NCBI RefSeq assembly: GCF_963666145.1
Contig: NZ_OY762614.1
Location: forward strand, 5,508,501 to 5,572,500
DNA length: 64,000 bases
Reading direction: 5' to 3'
From: an uncultured Desulfobacter sp.
GTDB lineage: Bacteria; Desulfobacterota; Desulfobacteria; Desulfobacterales; Desulfobacteraceae
The position numbers and the translations under genes were made by a program. Under the pieces are notes generated by a model, which did not search any database, was not told the origin of the DNA, and saw only the letters and a program-made list of their open reading frames with translations. Below are positions 45,601 to 54,137 of this stretch, one piece after another (position 1 is the stretch's first letter; each line of letters starts with the position of its first letter).

Positions 45601-48600
45601 GAGAGCCAGGGGTGGCAGGTTGCCCTCCTGGATATCATTGCCAGTCCCACTCTCAGGGTGCTGGCGGGAAAAATGACGGCGTTGAATGCGGTAAGCATAC
45701 CCGATGCCAAAGAGGGTGATTATAAATCCGTGCGTCTTCCCCTTCCCGATGACGGATTTTGCAGACGAATGGAAGCGACCTGGGGAGAGGGCACCATCAT
45801 CCTCCCGCCTACACCTACCCAGAAAATGTTGCTGACCCAGGCCGCCATATCCGGGCCGGCCGCCTATGCCGTGGCCGGACATTACAGGCTGCCGGACACG
45901 GCACCGTCCCCGGATGAGATCCGAAACCGCCTGGCTCTTGCCATGGAACGTCATGATATCCTGCGGGCCTGTTTTACCCTGGATGGGGATGGAACCGCCT
46001 GGATGGTCGTACCGCCCAGGATGGAAATCCCCTTTATTTATCATGATAAGGAAAGTCCCCAGGATCTAAAATTGCAGCTTACAAACCGGCTGGAAGCGAC
46101 AACAGCAGGGCTGGATCCCGCTAAGCCCCCCCTGGTCCGCCTGGAACTTTTCAGGATGGCGTCGGGGCATCTGGAGATGCTGCTCCACTATCACCATTTG
46201 ATCCTGGATGGCTGGAGCCTGGGAATCCTTTTCGACGAACTTTTTGGCAACGTGCCCGCAAGTTCGTTGCCAGCGCTCCCTTTCAGAAACTACCTTCAAT
46301 GGGTGCATGCCCAGAAATCCCGTCCCGATTTCTGGGATGAAAAATTTCCCGCCCATACCCAACCGGCAAACCTGCCGGTTTTTCCGGCCCGGCATACTGT
46401 CAAGTCAGACTTTGAGGATCCCGAGCGAATTCAGAGTCTGGCATTGCTTTCTGGCGATGAATTCATGGCCTGCAAGATGACTGCCCACAAGGCCGGGACC
46501 ACGCCTGGGGCATTTTTCATGGCTATTTGGGCCCTGATTTTGAGGCGATATGCAAACTGTCCGGATCAGGGGCCGATGATGCTTGGGTTTGTCTCTGCCG
46601 GTCGACCTCCTTTGCCCGGGATTGAGTCTTTGGTGGGCATGTGCGCAAGGACGCTTCCCGTATCCCTCGCACCGGCCGGCGATCAATCTTTCACAGACTT
46701 TGCCTCGGTTGTCCAGGAGCAGATGGATCAGGTCCAGGCCCGGTATGACGTGCCCGACACCATGGTCGGTCGTCTGCCCCGGCATCTTTTTGCCTTTGAG
46801 GCGGTTGGCACGGATAACGCAAATTTTCCCAGGCACTTATCCGCTCACGGCAGCGACGGCTACGACCTGGTGATCCTGTTCCGGGACGGCGGGGCTGATT
46901 CTGCCGCTGGATTCCGTTTTAATCCCCGGGCCGTACCGGCTGAACTGGTGGACATGCTCAGGGATCAGTTCCGGGTCATGGTCAAAAGGGTGGTAAAGAC
47001 CCCTGATCTGTCTGCCGGCATCATTTCCCGACTTCCGGCAAAATCGGTTCAGCAACTTACGGAACAGTTCGGCCGGGGCAGGTATCTCCCCATAAATTTT
47101 CCCACTGCGGTTCACGCCTTCCGCGCCGCTGCCGGACGATACACGGATTTGCCTGCCCTGGCCTGTGGGGAAATCAGCCTGACCTACGGGGCGCTTGATG
47201 CCCGAACCGATGACCTGGCCAGCCGGCTTACTGCCATGGGGGCGGGCAGGGGATGTGTGATCGGAGCAGTCATGTCCCGGAGCCTTGCCGGAGCAGCCGT
47301 ACCTTTAGCAATCATGAAGGCAGGGGCCGCGTACCTGCCCCTGGCACCGGACTGGCCGGTCTCCCGGATCAACGACATGCTGTCTGTCACCGATGCCAGT
47401 CTCCTGGTAACGGACTGTCTGGACGCTTCTGATATTTCTGTGCCAACCCTCGTGCTGACAAAGGATTTTGATGTGTTGGAACCGGCAGAGAAAGGCTCTT
47501 TTTTGCCGGATCCGTCCCCGAATGATCTGGCATATGTCATCTGTACCTCGGGATCCACAGGCCGTCCCAAGGCAACGGCGGTGCCCCACAGGGCGCTGGC
47601 CAACCAGGTTGCCTGGAGCCTGGACAGATTCGGGCTGTGCACCCATGACCAGGTCCTTCACACCATTGCCTTTTCTTTTGATCCATCTTTGTGGTTGCTT
47701 TTTCCGTTTTGGGCCGGGGGGGCTTGTTTGCGCATCGTTCCCGGGGAACTGCTTGTGGACAGTGCCGCCCTCATGGCTGCGCTCCACCGCTTTGGCGTCA
47801 CTCGTTTGGTCCTGCCCACCCGGGTGGGGGATCTGCTTTTTGACCACGCCCGAAAAATTTCAAAGGAAACGGACGGGGGACGCAGCGGCTTTCCCCGATC
47901 CATGGTCTCTTTGTTTGTGGGCGGTGAATCCCCCCAAAGGCTTATGCCGGTGGATTTTGAAGTGATTAATGCCTATGGTCCCACAGAGACCTGTATTCAG
48001 GTGGTTACTTGTCAGGTCTCAACCATTTCCGGACCCAGCCGTATCATTGGGCGTCCTTTGGCCAATGTGCAGGTGTATGTGGTGGACAAGTCGATTGATC
48101 TTTGTCCTGTGGGTGTGGCCGGGGAACTTTGTATCTCCGGGCCCCAATTGGCGGCAGGATATCTGGGCATGCCCGGGGAGACGGCAAGGGTTTTTCTGGA
48201 TAATCCCTTTTCTGACCGGCCGGGATTTGAGCGGATTTATAAAACAGGTGACCGGGTTCGCTGGCTGACGGATGGAAATCTGGAATTTTTGGGCCGTGCA
48301 GACGACCAGATAAAGGTTCGGGGATACCGGATTGAAATTGAAGAGATCCGCCAGGTGCTGATCGCCGCGCCAGGTATTCGGGATGCCCATGTGCTGGTCC
48401 AAAGGGACCAAACCGGTCAGCCCAGCCGACTGGATGCCTATTATATCCCCCGGCACACCTCTGATAGCCGGGAACAGATCCGGGCTTTTTTGACGTCCCG
48501 CCTGCCGGCATATATGGTGCCGTCCTCATTGACACCGGTCCGGCAGTGGCCCTTGAACGCCCATGGTAAGCTGGACAGGGACCGTCTGCCGGAACCGCAT

Positions 48601-50097
48601 TTTGAAACGGTATCAGGCACACCGCCCCAAACCGAGGCGGAAAAAATTCTGGCCCGTTCCTGGCAGACCGTTCTGGGTATTTCAAACGTTTGTCGAGAAG
48701 ATAACTTTTTCGACCTGGGGGGACATTCCCTGCAGTTGCTCAACATTATGGGACACGTGGCTGACACCCATTCCATCGAACTGCAGGATTTTTTTAAAAC
48801 CCCGAAGCTCTCAGACCTGGCGGCCCGTATGAGACCGGTCGGGCAGGGAGCAGCCCACGGGGAAAACGTTGGATATGCCGATTCCGTTGGCGGAACTCCC
48901 GGCGAAGATAAGCATTACCAGCATCTTGTGGCTGCCGCCGCCCGGTTTTCCAACCCCCGCCGCCTTGGGTTGCACAAAATTATGATCACCGGGGCCACAG
49001 GTTATCTGGGTGCCTTTCTTTTAAAAGAATACCAGGAACAAACAACCGCTGAAATTCTTGTGCCGGTGAGGGGCGAAAAAAATCCACGGGAAAGGCTCCA
49101 TGCAAGCCTTGCCTTTTATTTCGGCAGGGCAGACGCGGATCGTATGCTGGACCAAAATCGGATTATTCCTGTGACGGCTGACCTGAGCCGTTCCCAGGAT
49201 GTGGCGTCCTTGACGACTGATTTTCCCCGCCTGGATATGATCCTTCACTCGGCGGCTGCCGTTAATCACTACGGTACTCCGGAATTGCTGACCGCGGCCA
49301 ACGTCACGGCCACGGAACATTTGCTGGAATTGGCCGGCCGATATAAATACTGCCGGTTCATCCATATTTCAACACTTAGTGCCGTGAATCTGCAGGTGTT
49401 TAGTGAACTTACCCAAGACATGGGGCCAATTGCCCGGAACCTCTATGCCCGGACAAAGCAGACAGCAGAAAAACGGGTTCTCAGGGCCCGGGCCCGGGGA
49501 CTGGACTGCCTGATTTTCCGTACGGGAAACCTGATCCTTGATACCGTAAATCATCGGTTCCCCCAGGCGGCCCCGAGGAACATGTTCCTGCGTATGGCCC
49601 GGATGATCGCCAAGACAGGTCTGGCATTGGACGGAACCGGCAAGATCGGCCCGGCCTTTGTGGATCAGGCCGCCCGGGCCATACGCCTTCTTGCCGATCT
49701 GGCAGATCCCGACCCGGGGGTCTTCCACATCGACAACCCTAACCGAATTGCACTGTCCCAGCTGCTTTCCATGGCCTTGCCCAAGACAAAATCCATTCGG
49801 CGTCTTGCCGTTAAAGCGCTGAAAGGGCAACTTCAGACCATGGGGCAGGCTGAACCGGGGGATCGGGCAGAGGCTGCCCGGCAGTTTCTGGCATGGATCG
49901 GGCAACAGGAAAGGGAGATCGCAGAGGGCGAAATTTTTAGCGGTGAGATAAGAATGGAATTGACCCTTACTCTGCTGGAGAATCTGGGATTTACCTGGCC
50001 CAAAATGACCCGGAAACTGGCTGAATCTGTTCTGAAGCGGGCTCTGACCCTGGATGAGGGCCTTGAAATGAATCATGTTGGTAAAAGGACAGGATAG
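42625..50097 (+). CDS. Nonribosomal peptide synthetase, C-A-T-C-A-T-R with terminal reductase
   Basis: A 2490-residue synthetase. Residues (from the 42610 frame): C1 with FHHAVLDGWS near 158; A1 with MTSGTTGRPKGV near 590; carrier GGDSINAIR near 983; C2 with HHLILDGWS near 1194; A2 with CTSGSTGRPKA near 1643; carrier GGHSLQLL near 2037; reductase from about 2115 with TGATGYLG for NADPH and YARTK (Tyr and Lys) near 2279. Specificity positions read by eye give D-V-W-D-L-T-E-V-T for A1, with an acidic residue at 278, and D-P-W-V-F-G-A-I-Q for A2. No thioesterase is present; the reductase would release an aldehyde or alcohol. The ATG at 42625 overlaps the previous gene by 14 bases, so the two are coupled. 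Confidence 0.92.
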   Translation: MSLSDIYGRLPLTPMQEGMIFDSIASKQSAASRHKSGPRYLSVIHFRLPQPWDSDELHQRWYGLAKIHPALRTRFFMDDDGRLTQAFPKDHLPGFNIKNISGPCAENQEQAIEHYLEAVRIEGIDPFTGPLCRLVLFDRRGLETEIRDIGFIFHHAVLDGWSLSILMKQLLALENPVGKWVPFSRYLRFLAKRDIHSDLAYWHARLEGVQADCRLPGPNPIADQAADSTRLIPEHHRFSLRQSTALYGLARQLRISPGRLLHALWAVLLCRYNDGRTVFGNVITGRMGTVPGVMEMVGMCVNTIPASLELPEEKIFSAWIREWNTQVSEDERHGFVSPTALNKMIPHYADSLFVVDPGSPADGPEWVRGYGEAVAGFAAGFELAGTVQACFSYDSQKYTSRAVARTAVHFCNILAAVIENPDIALKDISFLPDEESALLLDCDPSLPTAGNTLIMLWQNAAAAHLEKIALVCGSTRMTYQELAERVDSLAEVLIYRGLGPGNRVALKLNRSHRIVIAVLAILKAGAAYLPLAPEWPDDRIRQVLADTRPDLVLDEASFDRFTHVQIPRRNERVNRAVLPEDPAYIIMTSGTTGRPKGVVVEHRNAVAFCTWAMDRYQWGPDRRAAIQTEFAYDVAIWGLYPALFSGATVHILEEKIRHTLHRIRDYLIERCITHMDLPVAMAEEFMDRFPGSKAPPSLRFLATGGDALGRYTRVPYTVVNEYGPTECTVTCTSFTLSRDLTAIPIGKPLPGMRAHILDRMDRLAPLGVSGELCFSGIQVARGYLGDDLLTSEKFIDNPFFDPNRDRSEHQRLYRTGDRACWQETPDGDRGDLVFLGRIDKQVKVRGFRVELGEIESVLQSYTGINRAVAALHTPTSGGEKRLTAWVVCPSQTFCNEDILGFLSEKLPAHMIPALIRIDALPLTPGGKIDLRSLPEPDGRTKEIPVAAPDTPAEKVLLAVLADLLSGMAVNVLQSFLAAGGDSINAIRLAARLESQGWQVALLDIIASPTLRVLAGKMTALNAVSIPDAKEGDYKSVRLPLPDDGFCRRMEATWGEGTIILPPTPTQKMLLTQAAISGPAAYAVAGHYRLPDTAPSPDEIRNRLALAMERHDILRACFTLDGDGTAWMVVPPRMEIPFIYHDKESPQDLKLQLTNRLEATTAGLDPAKPPLVRLELFRMASGHLEMLLHYHHLILDGWSLGILFDELFGNVPASSLPALPFRNYLQWVHAQKSRPDFWDEKFPAHTQPANLPVFPARHTVKSDFEDPERIQSLALLSGDEFMACKMTAHKAGTTPGAFFMAIWALILRRYANCPDQGPMMLGFVSAGRPPLPGIESLVGMCARTLPVSLAPAGDQSFTDFASVVQEQMDQVQARYDVPDTMVGRLPRHLFAFEAVGTDNANFPRHLSAHGSDGYDLVILFRDGGADSAAGFRFNPRAVPAELVDMLRDQFRVMVKRVVKTPDLSAGIISRLPAKSVQQLTEQFGRGRYLPINFPTAVHAFRAAAGRYTDLPALACGEISLTYGALDARTDDLASRLTAMGAGRGCVIGAVMSRSLAGAAVPLAIMKAGAAYLPLAPDWPVSRINDMLSVTDASLLVTDCLDASDISVPTLVLTKDFDVLEPAEKGSFLPDPSPNDLAYVICTSGSTGRPKATAVPHRALANQVAWSLDRFGLCTHDQVLHTIAFSFDPSLWLLFPFWAGGACLRIVPGELLVDSAALMAALHRFGVTRLVLPTRVGDLLFDHARKISKETDGGRSGFPRSMVSLFVGGESPQRLMPVDFEVINAYGPTETCIQVVTCQVSTISGPSRIIGRPLANVQVYVVDKSIDLCPVGVAGELCISGPQLAAGYLGMPGETARVFLDNPFSDRPGFERIYKTGDRVRWLTDGNLEFLGRADDQIKVRGYRIEIEEIRQVLIAAPGIRDAHVLVQRDQTGQPSRLDAYYIPRHTSDSREQIRAFLTSRLPAYMVPSSLTPVRQWPLNAHGKLDRDRLPEPHFETVSGTPPQTEAEKILARSWQTVLGISNVCREDNFFDLGGHSLQLLNIMGHVADTHSIELQDFFKTPKLSDLAARMRPVGQGAAHGENVGYADSVGGTPGEDKHYQHLVAAAARFSNPRRLGLHKIMITGATGYLGAFLLKEYQEQTTAEILVPVRGEKNPRERLHASLAFYFGRADADRMLDQNRIIPVTADLSRSQDVASLTTDFPRLDMILHSAAAVNHYGTPELLTAANVTATEHLLELAGRYKYCRFIHISTLSAVNLQVFSELTQDMGPIARNLYARTKQTAEKRVLRARARGLDCLIFRTGNLILDTVNHRFPQAAPRNMFLRMARMIAKTGLALDGTGKIGPAFVDQAARAIRLLADLADPDPGVFHIDNPNRIALSQLLSMALPKTKSIRRLAVKALKGQLQTMGQAEPGDRAEAARQFLAWIGQQEREIAEGEIFSGEIRMELTLTLLENLGFTWPKMTRKLAESVLKRALTLDEGLEMNHVGKRTG

Positions 50098-50100
50098 TAT

Positions 50101-51654
50101 ATGGAACAAATGACCTATACCCGGGCGCTGCATGCCCTGTCCGGGCAAGACGCCGATACCCCGGCGCTCTGTTATAAGGCTGAGACTGCCCAGAAACTGA
50201 CCTGCCGGCAGCTGGATGTTTACAGCAACCTGGCGGCGGAGACGCTTATCGCAGCCGGCTGCAGAAGCGGCATGTCCATCCCGGTGGTGCTGAACCGTGG
50301 ACTGGATTGTATTGTCTGGGCACTGGGGATCATAAAGGCCGGGGCCGCAGCCGTGCAGTTGGCCGCAGACGTCCCTTTGAACCGTGCCAAGTATATCTTA
50401 GAAGATACGGGCGCTCCTTTTATTTTAACCCATGAAGATCTGGCAGACCGGTTCCCGGGGTGCCCCTGCAAAACGGTGGCTTCCGATTTATGGCAATCGG
50501 ACGCATGGCAGATTGGGGCACGACAGGCTGAAGCCTTGCACCAGGCTCAGGCGGTCAGGGAAAATTTGTTGACCAAAGACAGCCCCATGCTGGTCTACTA
50601 TACCTCCGGCACCACGGGAAATCCCAAAGGTGTGGTCGTCACCCATGCCAATGTCCTGGGATTTGCCGGGCGGCACAACGCATTTAACAATATCACGGCA
50701 GACAGCCGGGTGGCAGCCTTTGCCACGGTTTCATTTGATGCCTTTGTGATGGACCTTTACGCGCCCCTGATCGCAGGTGCCCGGGTTTACCTGGTGGGCG
50801 AAGCCGAGCGCATCTCCCTTGTGGCCCTTCACCGGTATTATATGCGCCATAAAATCGAACTTACTTTTTTGACCACCCGGGTGGGGGAGGCATATATGCG
50901 GACCTTTGACAATCCTCATTTACGCCGGCTGCTTACCGGCGGGGAGGTGCTGCGTGAATTTGTACCCAGAAGTTACGAGGTCTTCAATATCTATGGCCCC
51001 ACTGAGACCACAGCCTATGTGACGGCTTTTCCGATTACCCATGCCCTGTCCGATTATCCCCTGGGACAACCGCTGCCCGGCATGAACGTGATGATGCTGG
51101 ATGAAAACCTTGTCCCTTGTTCGCCGGGCAGGACCGGTGAGGTTTGTATTTCGGGTGACCAGGTCTGTGCCGGATACCTGAACCGGCCCCTGAAGACCAG
51201 TGAAGGGTTCACGGCCAATCCGCTATATGACCCGGAAAGGGATGATCCGGCTTTCAGCCGTATATACAGGACCGGGGATCTGGGGCAGCTGGGCCAGGAT
51301 GGTCAGATCTATTTCAAAGGCAGAAAAGATCATCAGGTAAAGATCAGGGGATACCGCATTGAAACCGTGGAGGTGGAAACGGCCCTGTTGACCCACCCGG
51401 AAATCCGGCATGCCCATGTCCGGCCCTTTACCCGTAAAAGTGGAGAGATTGGCCTTGCCGCCTATGTGGTCAGGGCCCAGGGACAAGAGGACGAAGATGC
51501 ATTTTTCCATACGATTAAGGACTATTTGAAAAACACCCTGCCGGTCCAGATGATCCCGGGACGCATGGGAGAATTGACCAGACTGCCCTTGAACGCTAAC
51601 GGCAAAGTGGACGGAGCCGCCCTGGCCAATCCTGTCACCTTGAGACGGCTTTGA
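50101..51654 (+). CDS. Stand-alone adenylation enzyme, probable in-trans loader
   Basis: A 517-residue adenylation domain without a carrier. It has A3 (YTSGTTGNPKGV near 167), FDAF at the core Asp, A5 (IYGPTETTAY), A7 (YRTGDLGQL), the A8 hinge (KIRGYRIETVEVE) and A10 (LNANGKVDG). Core positions read D-A-M-F-L-T-I-A-Y, with the amino-acid Asp present, so it activates an amino acid. It lies 3 bases after the NRPS gene. The second module of the first synthetase has C and T but no A, so this protein probably loads that carrier in trans. Direct evidence would need pairing tests. Confidence 0.88.
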   Translation: MEQMTYTRALHALSGQDADTPALCYKAETAQKLTCRQLDVYSNLAAETLIAAGCRSGMSIPVVLNRGLDCIVWALGIIKAGAAAVQLAADVPLNRAKYILEDTGAPFILTHEDLADRFPGCPCKTVASDLWQSDAWQIGARQAEALHQAQAVRENLLTKDSPMLVYYTSGTTGNPKGVVVTHANVLGFAGRHNAFNNITADSRVAAFATVSFDAFVMDLYAPLIAGARVYLVGEAERISLVALHRYYMRHKIELTFLTTRVGEAYMRTFDNPHLRRLLTGGEVLREFVPRSYEVFNIYGPTETTAYVTAFPITHALSDYPLGQPLPGMNVMMLDENLVPCSPGRTGEVCISGDQVCAGYLNRPLKTSEGFTANPLYDPERDDPAFSRIYRTGDLGQLGQDGQIYFKGRKDHQVKIRGYRIETVEVETALLTHPEIRHAHVRPFTRKSGEIGLAAYVVRAQGQEDEDAFFHTIKDYLKNTLPVQMIPGRMGELTRLPLNANGKVDGAALANPVTLRRL

Positions 51655-51725
51655 CCGGGGACACATGTCCAAAAAAGAATTCCTCTGACCCACCAAGGTT
51701 GGAGAATACCCATAAAGGAAAATAG

Positions 51726-52934
51726 ATGGAATTAACACCGATTTACAATAACCAGCCCGACATTTACAACTTAAAAGGGTTTGCACCCAGGATAGTGGGA
51801 AGAGATGATCTTAACGCCTTAGGCGTAAATGTTACACCGGATGAGACTACCATGGATCTGTTCGCCGCAGGGTGCCGTTCGTTTATGGGCCGCTGGGAGG
51901 CACGTACCGCCATCCCACGGTCCCGGGTGGAATTAACCCGGATTGATCTTGGCAGTGACCTTGAAATTCATAACTATACGTCACACTGTCCCACTCTGAC
52001 CTATGAGGTGAGTCCGGTGCAGGGCTGCCAGGTGGGCTGTCTCTACTGCCTGGTCACTGACGGGGTCCATGAGCATACCCTCAGCGCCTATGAAAATTAC
52101 GACCGGCTCCTGGAACCTATTTTGGAAAAACACCGGCACGAGGAACATTACTATTATTATTCGGCAAAGACCGAGGCCCTCCAGGAGGCTACCCTTCAGA
52201 CCGGTATCGCCCACCGTATACTCAACACGTTTGTCCGCCACTATGAGATGTATCCAGATTCCAAGGCCCGGCTTTTTATCGCCTCCAAAGCCGGGATCAA
52301 ACATCTGATGTATGCTTGGAACGGGGTGCGGATTATCGATCTTTTTGAGCAGCTTAAAGGAAAGATGCAGTTTAACACCAGCATCTCCATCATGCCGGAT
52401 CATTTGCGTCTTGTGCTTGAACCTTTCGCCGCCAGGATTTCGGAGCGGATGGCTGCGGTCCGGGCGTGTCAGGAACGGGGCATTCTGTCCGAATCTGCCC
52501 TGGTCCAGCCCATTTTCCCTTCATATCTGAGCGACGGGGTGATCTCTGAATTTTTTGAAATGCTCCACCACAACGGCATCGTTAATTTCAAGCCCGAGTT
52601 CCTGACCGTATCACCGGCCAACCTTGCCTGGATCGGCCAACTGCTGGAATATTTTGACCCGGATCAGGCCCGGCTCCTCTATAACCTCTACCTGGCCCCC
52701 GAGAATCAGGATCATCGAAAACAACGGCAGCGCACGGCTCCGGAGCGCGAATTTTGTCTGGAAAAATTCAAACAACTTCAAAAGACCGGCCGCCATTACG
52801 GAATATCCATGTCCATCTGCTACTGGGTGCGCAAAGCGCTTGGGATTGATACCGATATGATCCCCATCATCAATGAAAACGGGTATCAGTGTCTGGGGTA
52901 TCAGCGCAAGCTGTTTGACCCCCCGGTTCTATAG
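51726..52934 (+). CDS. Radical SAM enzyme in the NRPS operon
   Basis: A 402-residue protein with CQVGCLYC (CX3CX2C, near residues 101-108) for the [4Fe-4S] cluster and a preceding PTLTYEVSPVQG strand, as in SPL-like radical SAM enzymes. The KARLFIASKAGIKHLMYAW and MQFNTSISIMPDHLRLVLEP segments fit the barrel. The C-terminal part has few cysteines, so no clear SPASM domain. It follows the stand-alone A gene by about 71 bases on the same strand, with a GGA site before its ATG, and ends the operon. It may tailor the peptide (for example methylation, desaturation or C-C bond formation). The reaction cannot be told from the sequence. Confidence 0.8.
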   Translation: MELTPIYNNQPDIYNLKGFAPRIVGRDDLNALGVNVTPDETTMDLFAAGCRSFMGRWEARTAIPRSRVELTRIDLGSDLEIHNYTSHCPTLTYEVSPVQGCQVGCLYCLVTDGVHEHTLSAYENYDRLLEPILEKHRHEEHYYYYSAKTEALQEATLQTGIAHRILNTFVRHYEMYPDSKARLFIASKAGIKHLMYAWNGVRIIDLFEQLKGKMQFNTSISIMPDHLRLVLEPFAARISERMAAVRACQERGILSESALVQPIFPSYLSDGVISEFFEMLHHNGIVNFKPEFLTVSPANLAWIGQLLEYFDPDQARLLYNLYLAPENQDHRKQRQRTAPEREFCLEKFKQLQKTGRHYGISMSICYWVRKALGIDTDMIPIINENGYQCLGYQRKLFDPPVL

Positions 52935-52935
52935 G

Positions 52936-53121
52936 CTAAACAGTTTGCTTTGTTGTAATCAGTTTGTTGTAGGCCCGGGTTGCAAGGATATAGATCATTG
53001 ACGGGACAGGAGAGAAGAACAGCGAGAAGATAAAATTTCCCCAGAAGCCGATAAAGGTTTTTCGACCGAGAATACCCATGACCAGAGAAAAAACCAAATA
53101 AACAACAACAATAGCCGGCAT
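52936..53121 (-). CDS. Small two-helix membrane protein
   Basis: A 61-residue protein with two hydrophobic segments (MPAIVVVYLVFSLVMGI and IFSLFFSPVPSMIYILA) joined by a GRKTFIGFWGNF loop. This helix-loop-helix with a conserved G-x-x-x-x-GFW pattern is found in small membrane proteins of many Gram-negatives. A run of G (GGGGGGG) upstream gives a ribosome site. It is the last gene of the exporter operon and its stop lies 1 base from the stop of the convergent radical SAM gene. Function is unknown. Confidence 0.65.
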   Translation of the reverse strand: MPAIVVVYLVFSLVMGILGRKTFIGFWGNFIFSLFFSPVPSMIYILATRAYNKLITTKQTV

Positions 53122-53150
53122 AAGCGCCCCCCCTTTAAGTGAAATTTAGG

Positions 53151-54137
53151 TCAGCCGCTCTCGTTGTCAGGGCGGCTGTTTTGTTCTTTTTCAGGAATAA
53201 CATATAGGATGCCCCAATGATTGGCAGGCACTGGCGCATAAAAAATCTTTACGGTTTTTCCGGTGGCAGGCGCCGTCACCTTGGTCGTGCCGGTATTGCC
53301 CACCTGGAGATCGCGTCCGACCTTGCGTAATTCGGGAAGTTTCAAAAAAACGGCCAGTGAAAACAGGGTGTGATTGACTTCCCATTCTTTTTGGGGGGCA
53401 CTGATTACGGTGCCGTCTTCTGAAAACAGCATGACAAATCCGTTGTCGGGCAATTTTTTCCCTGTGTTGAAAAAACGGGTCAACCAGTCAATGGACACGT
53501 CCACGGTCACCACCCCGGTGAAGGTGCCTGTAACACCGTCAAAAAAGGAGAAGGGGACGGAGTAGGTGGTCATAAATACCCCGCCGCCGCCTTTATCAAA
53601 ATAGGGATCCACCCAGACCGGGCGGTTAAGTATTTTGGGTAATAGATACCAGTCTTTGTTGAAGAAGTCATATCCGGGCGCATCCAGAAAGCTGAATTTG
53701 ACTTTACCATCCTTTCTGTAGGCGTACAATGGTTTTGGGGGAGTTGCTCCCTTTGATAAATCGGGGGCAAAGGCTACGGATGTACCGAATATTTCAGAAC
53801 TGTTCAGCATGATAGCATCCATCACGATTTTTATTTCTTCTATTCTCAGCCGCTGTAATTCAAGAATTGTGGCAACCTCTTTGGGAATTTTTTCTATGGA
53901 CTTCACAAAAAGATTAATCCGTTCCGTATCTTTTTCCAGCATCTGGCGGATCTGGCCGTCGGAAATGTTTCTGGCTGCGTGATTTCCGGTTTCTTTGGTC
54001 ATGTTGGTGGCGGTAAATACCCCGATGATGATGCAGATGCCGATTGCAAGGACTGCGTCAACCCTTGTGAGTATCCGTTTTTTCAGGTTGCTTTGAGATC
54101 CCTTTGGGCTGTTATCAGTGGTTGACATAGAACTCAT
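53151..54137 (-). CDS. Cache-domain sensor protein without output domain
   Basis: A TM helix near residue 28 precedes a double-cache-type extracytoplasmic domain (about 60-310). Typical segments are SSEIFGTSVAFAPDLSKG, PLYAYRKDGKV, the DYLLPK-type NKDWYLLPKILNRPVWVDPY, and VDVSIDWLTRFF. It then ends without a kinase, cyclase or methyl-accepting part, so it is a stand-alone sensor or a partner of another protein. It overlaps the NMT1-type gene by 23 bases in a shared operon. A GGAGG site lies about 10 bases before the ATG. Its ligand is unknown; sensing of the exported peptide is only a guess. Confidence 0.75.
   Translation of the reverse strand: MSSMSTTDNSPKGSQSNLKKRILTRVDAVLAIGICIIIGVFTATNMTKETGNHAARNISDGQIRQMLEKDTERINLFVKSIEKIPKEVATILELQRLRIEEIKIVMDAIMLNSSEIFGTSVAFAPDLSKGATPPKPLYAYRKDGKVKFSFLDAPGYDFFNKDWYLLPKILNRPVWVDPYFDKGGGGVFMTTYSVPFSFFDGVTGTFTGVVTVDVSIDWLTRFFNTGKKLPDNGFVMLFSEDGTVISAPQKEWEVNHTLFSLAVFLKLPELRKVGRDLQVGNTGTTKVTAPATGKTVKIFYAPVPANHWGILYVIPEKEQNSRPDNESG

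Noticed and set aside
45340..46044. Antisense open frame of 234 codons inside the NRPS
   Set aside because: Same reason: it overlaps a certain gene whose own frame matches known domains.
49369..50148. Long antisense open frame under the reductase end of the NRPS
   Set aside because: It is the reverse-strand image of a GC-rich gene with strong codon bias; its sequence shows no family and it has no ribosome site.
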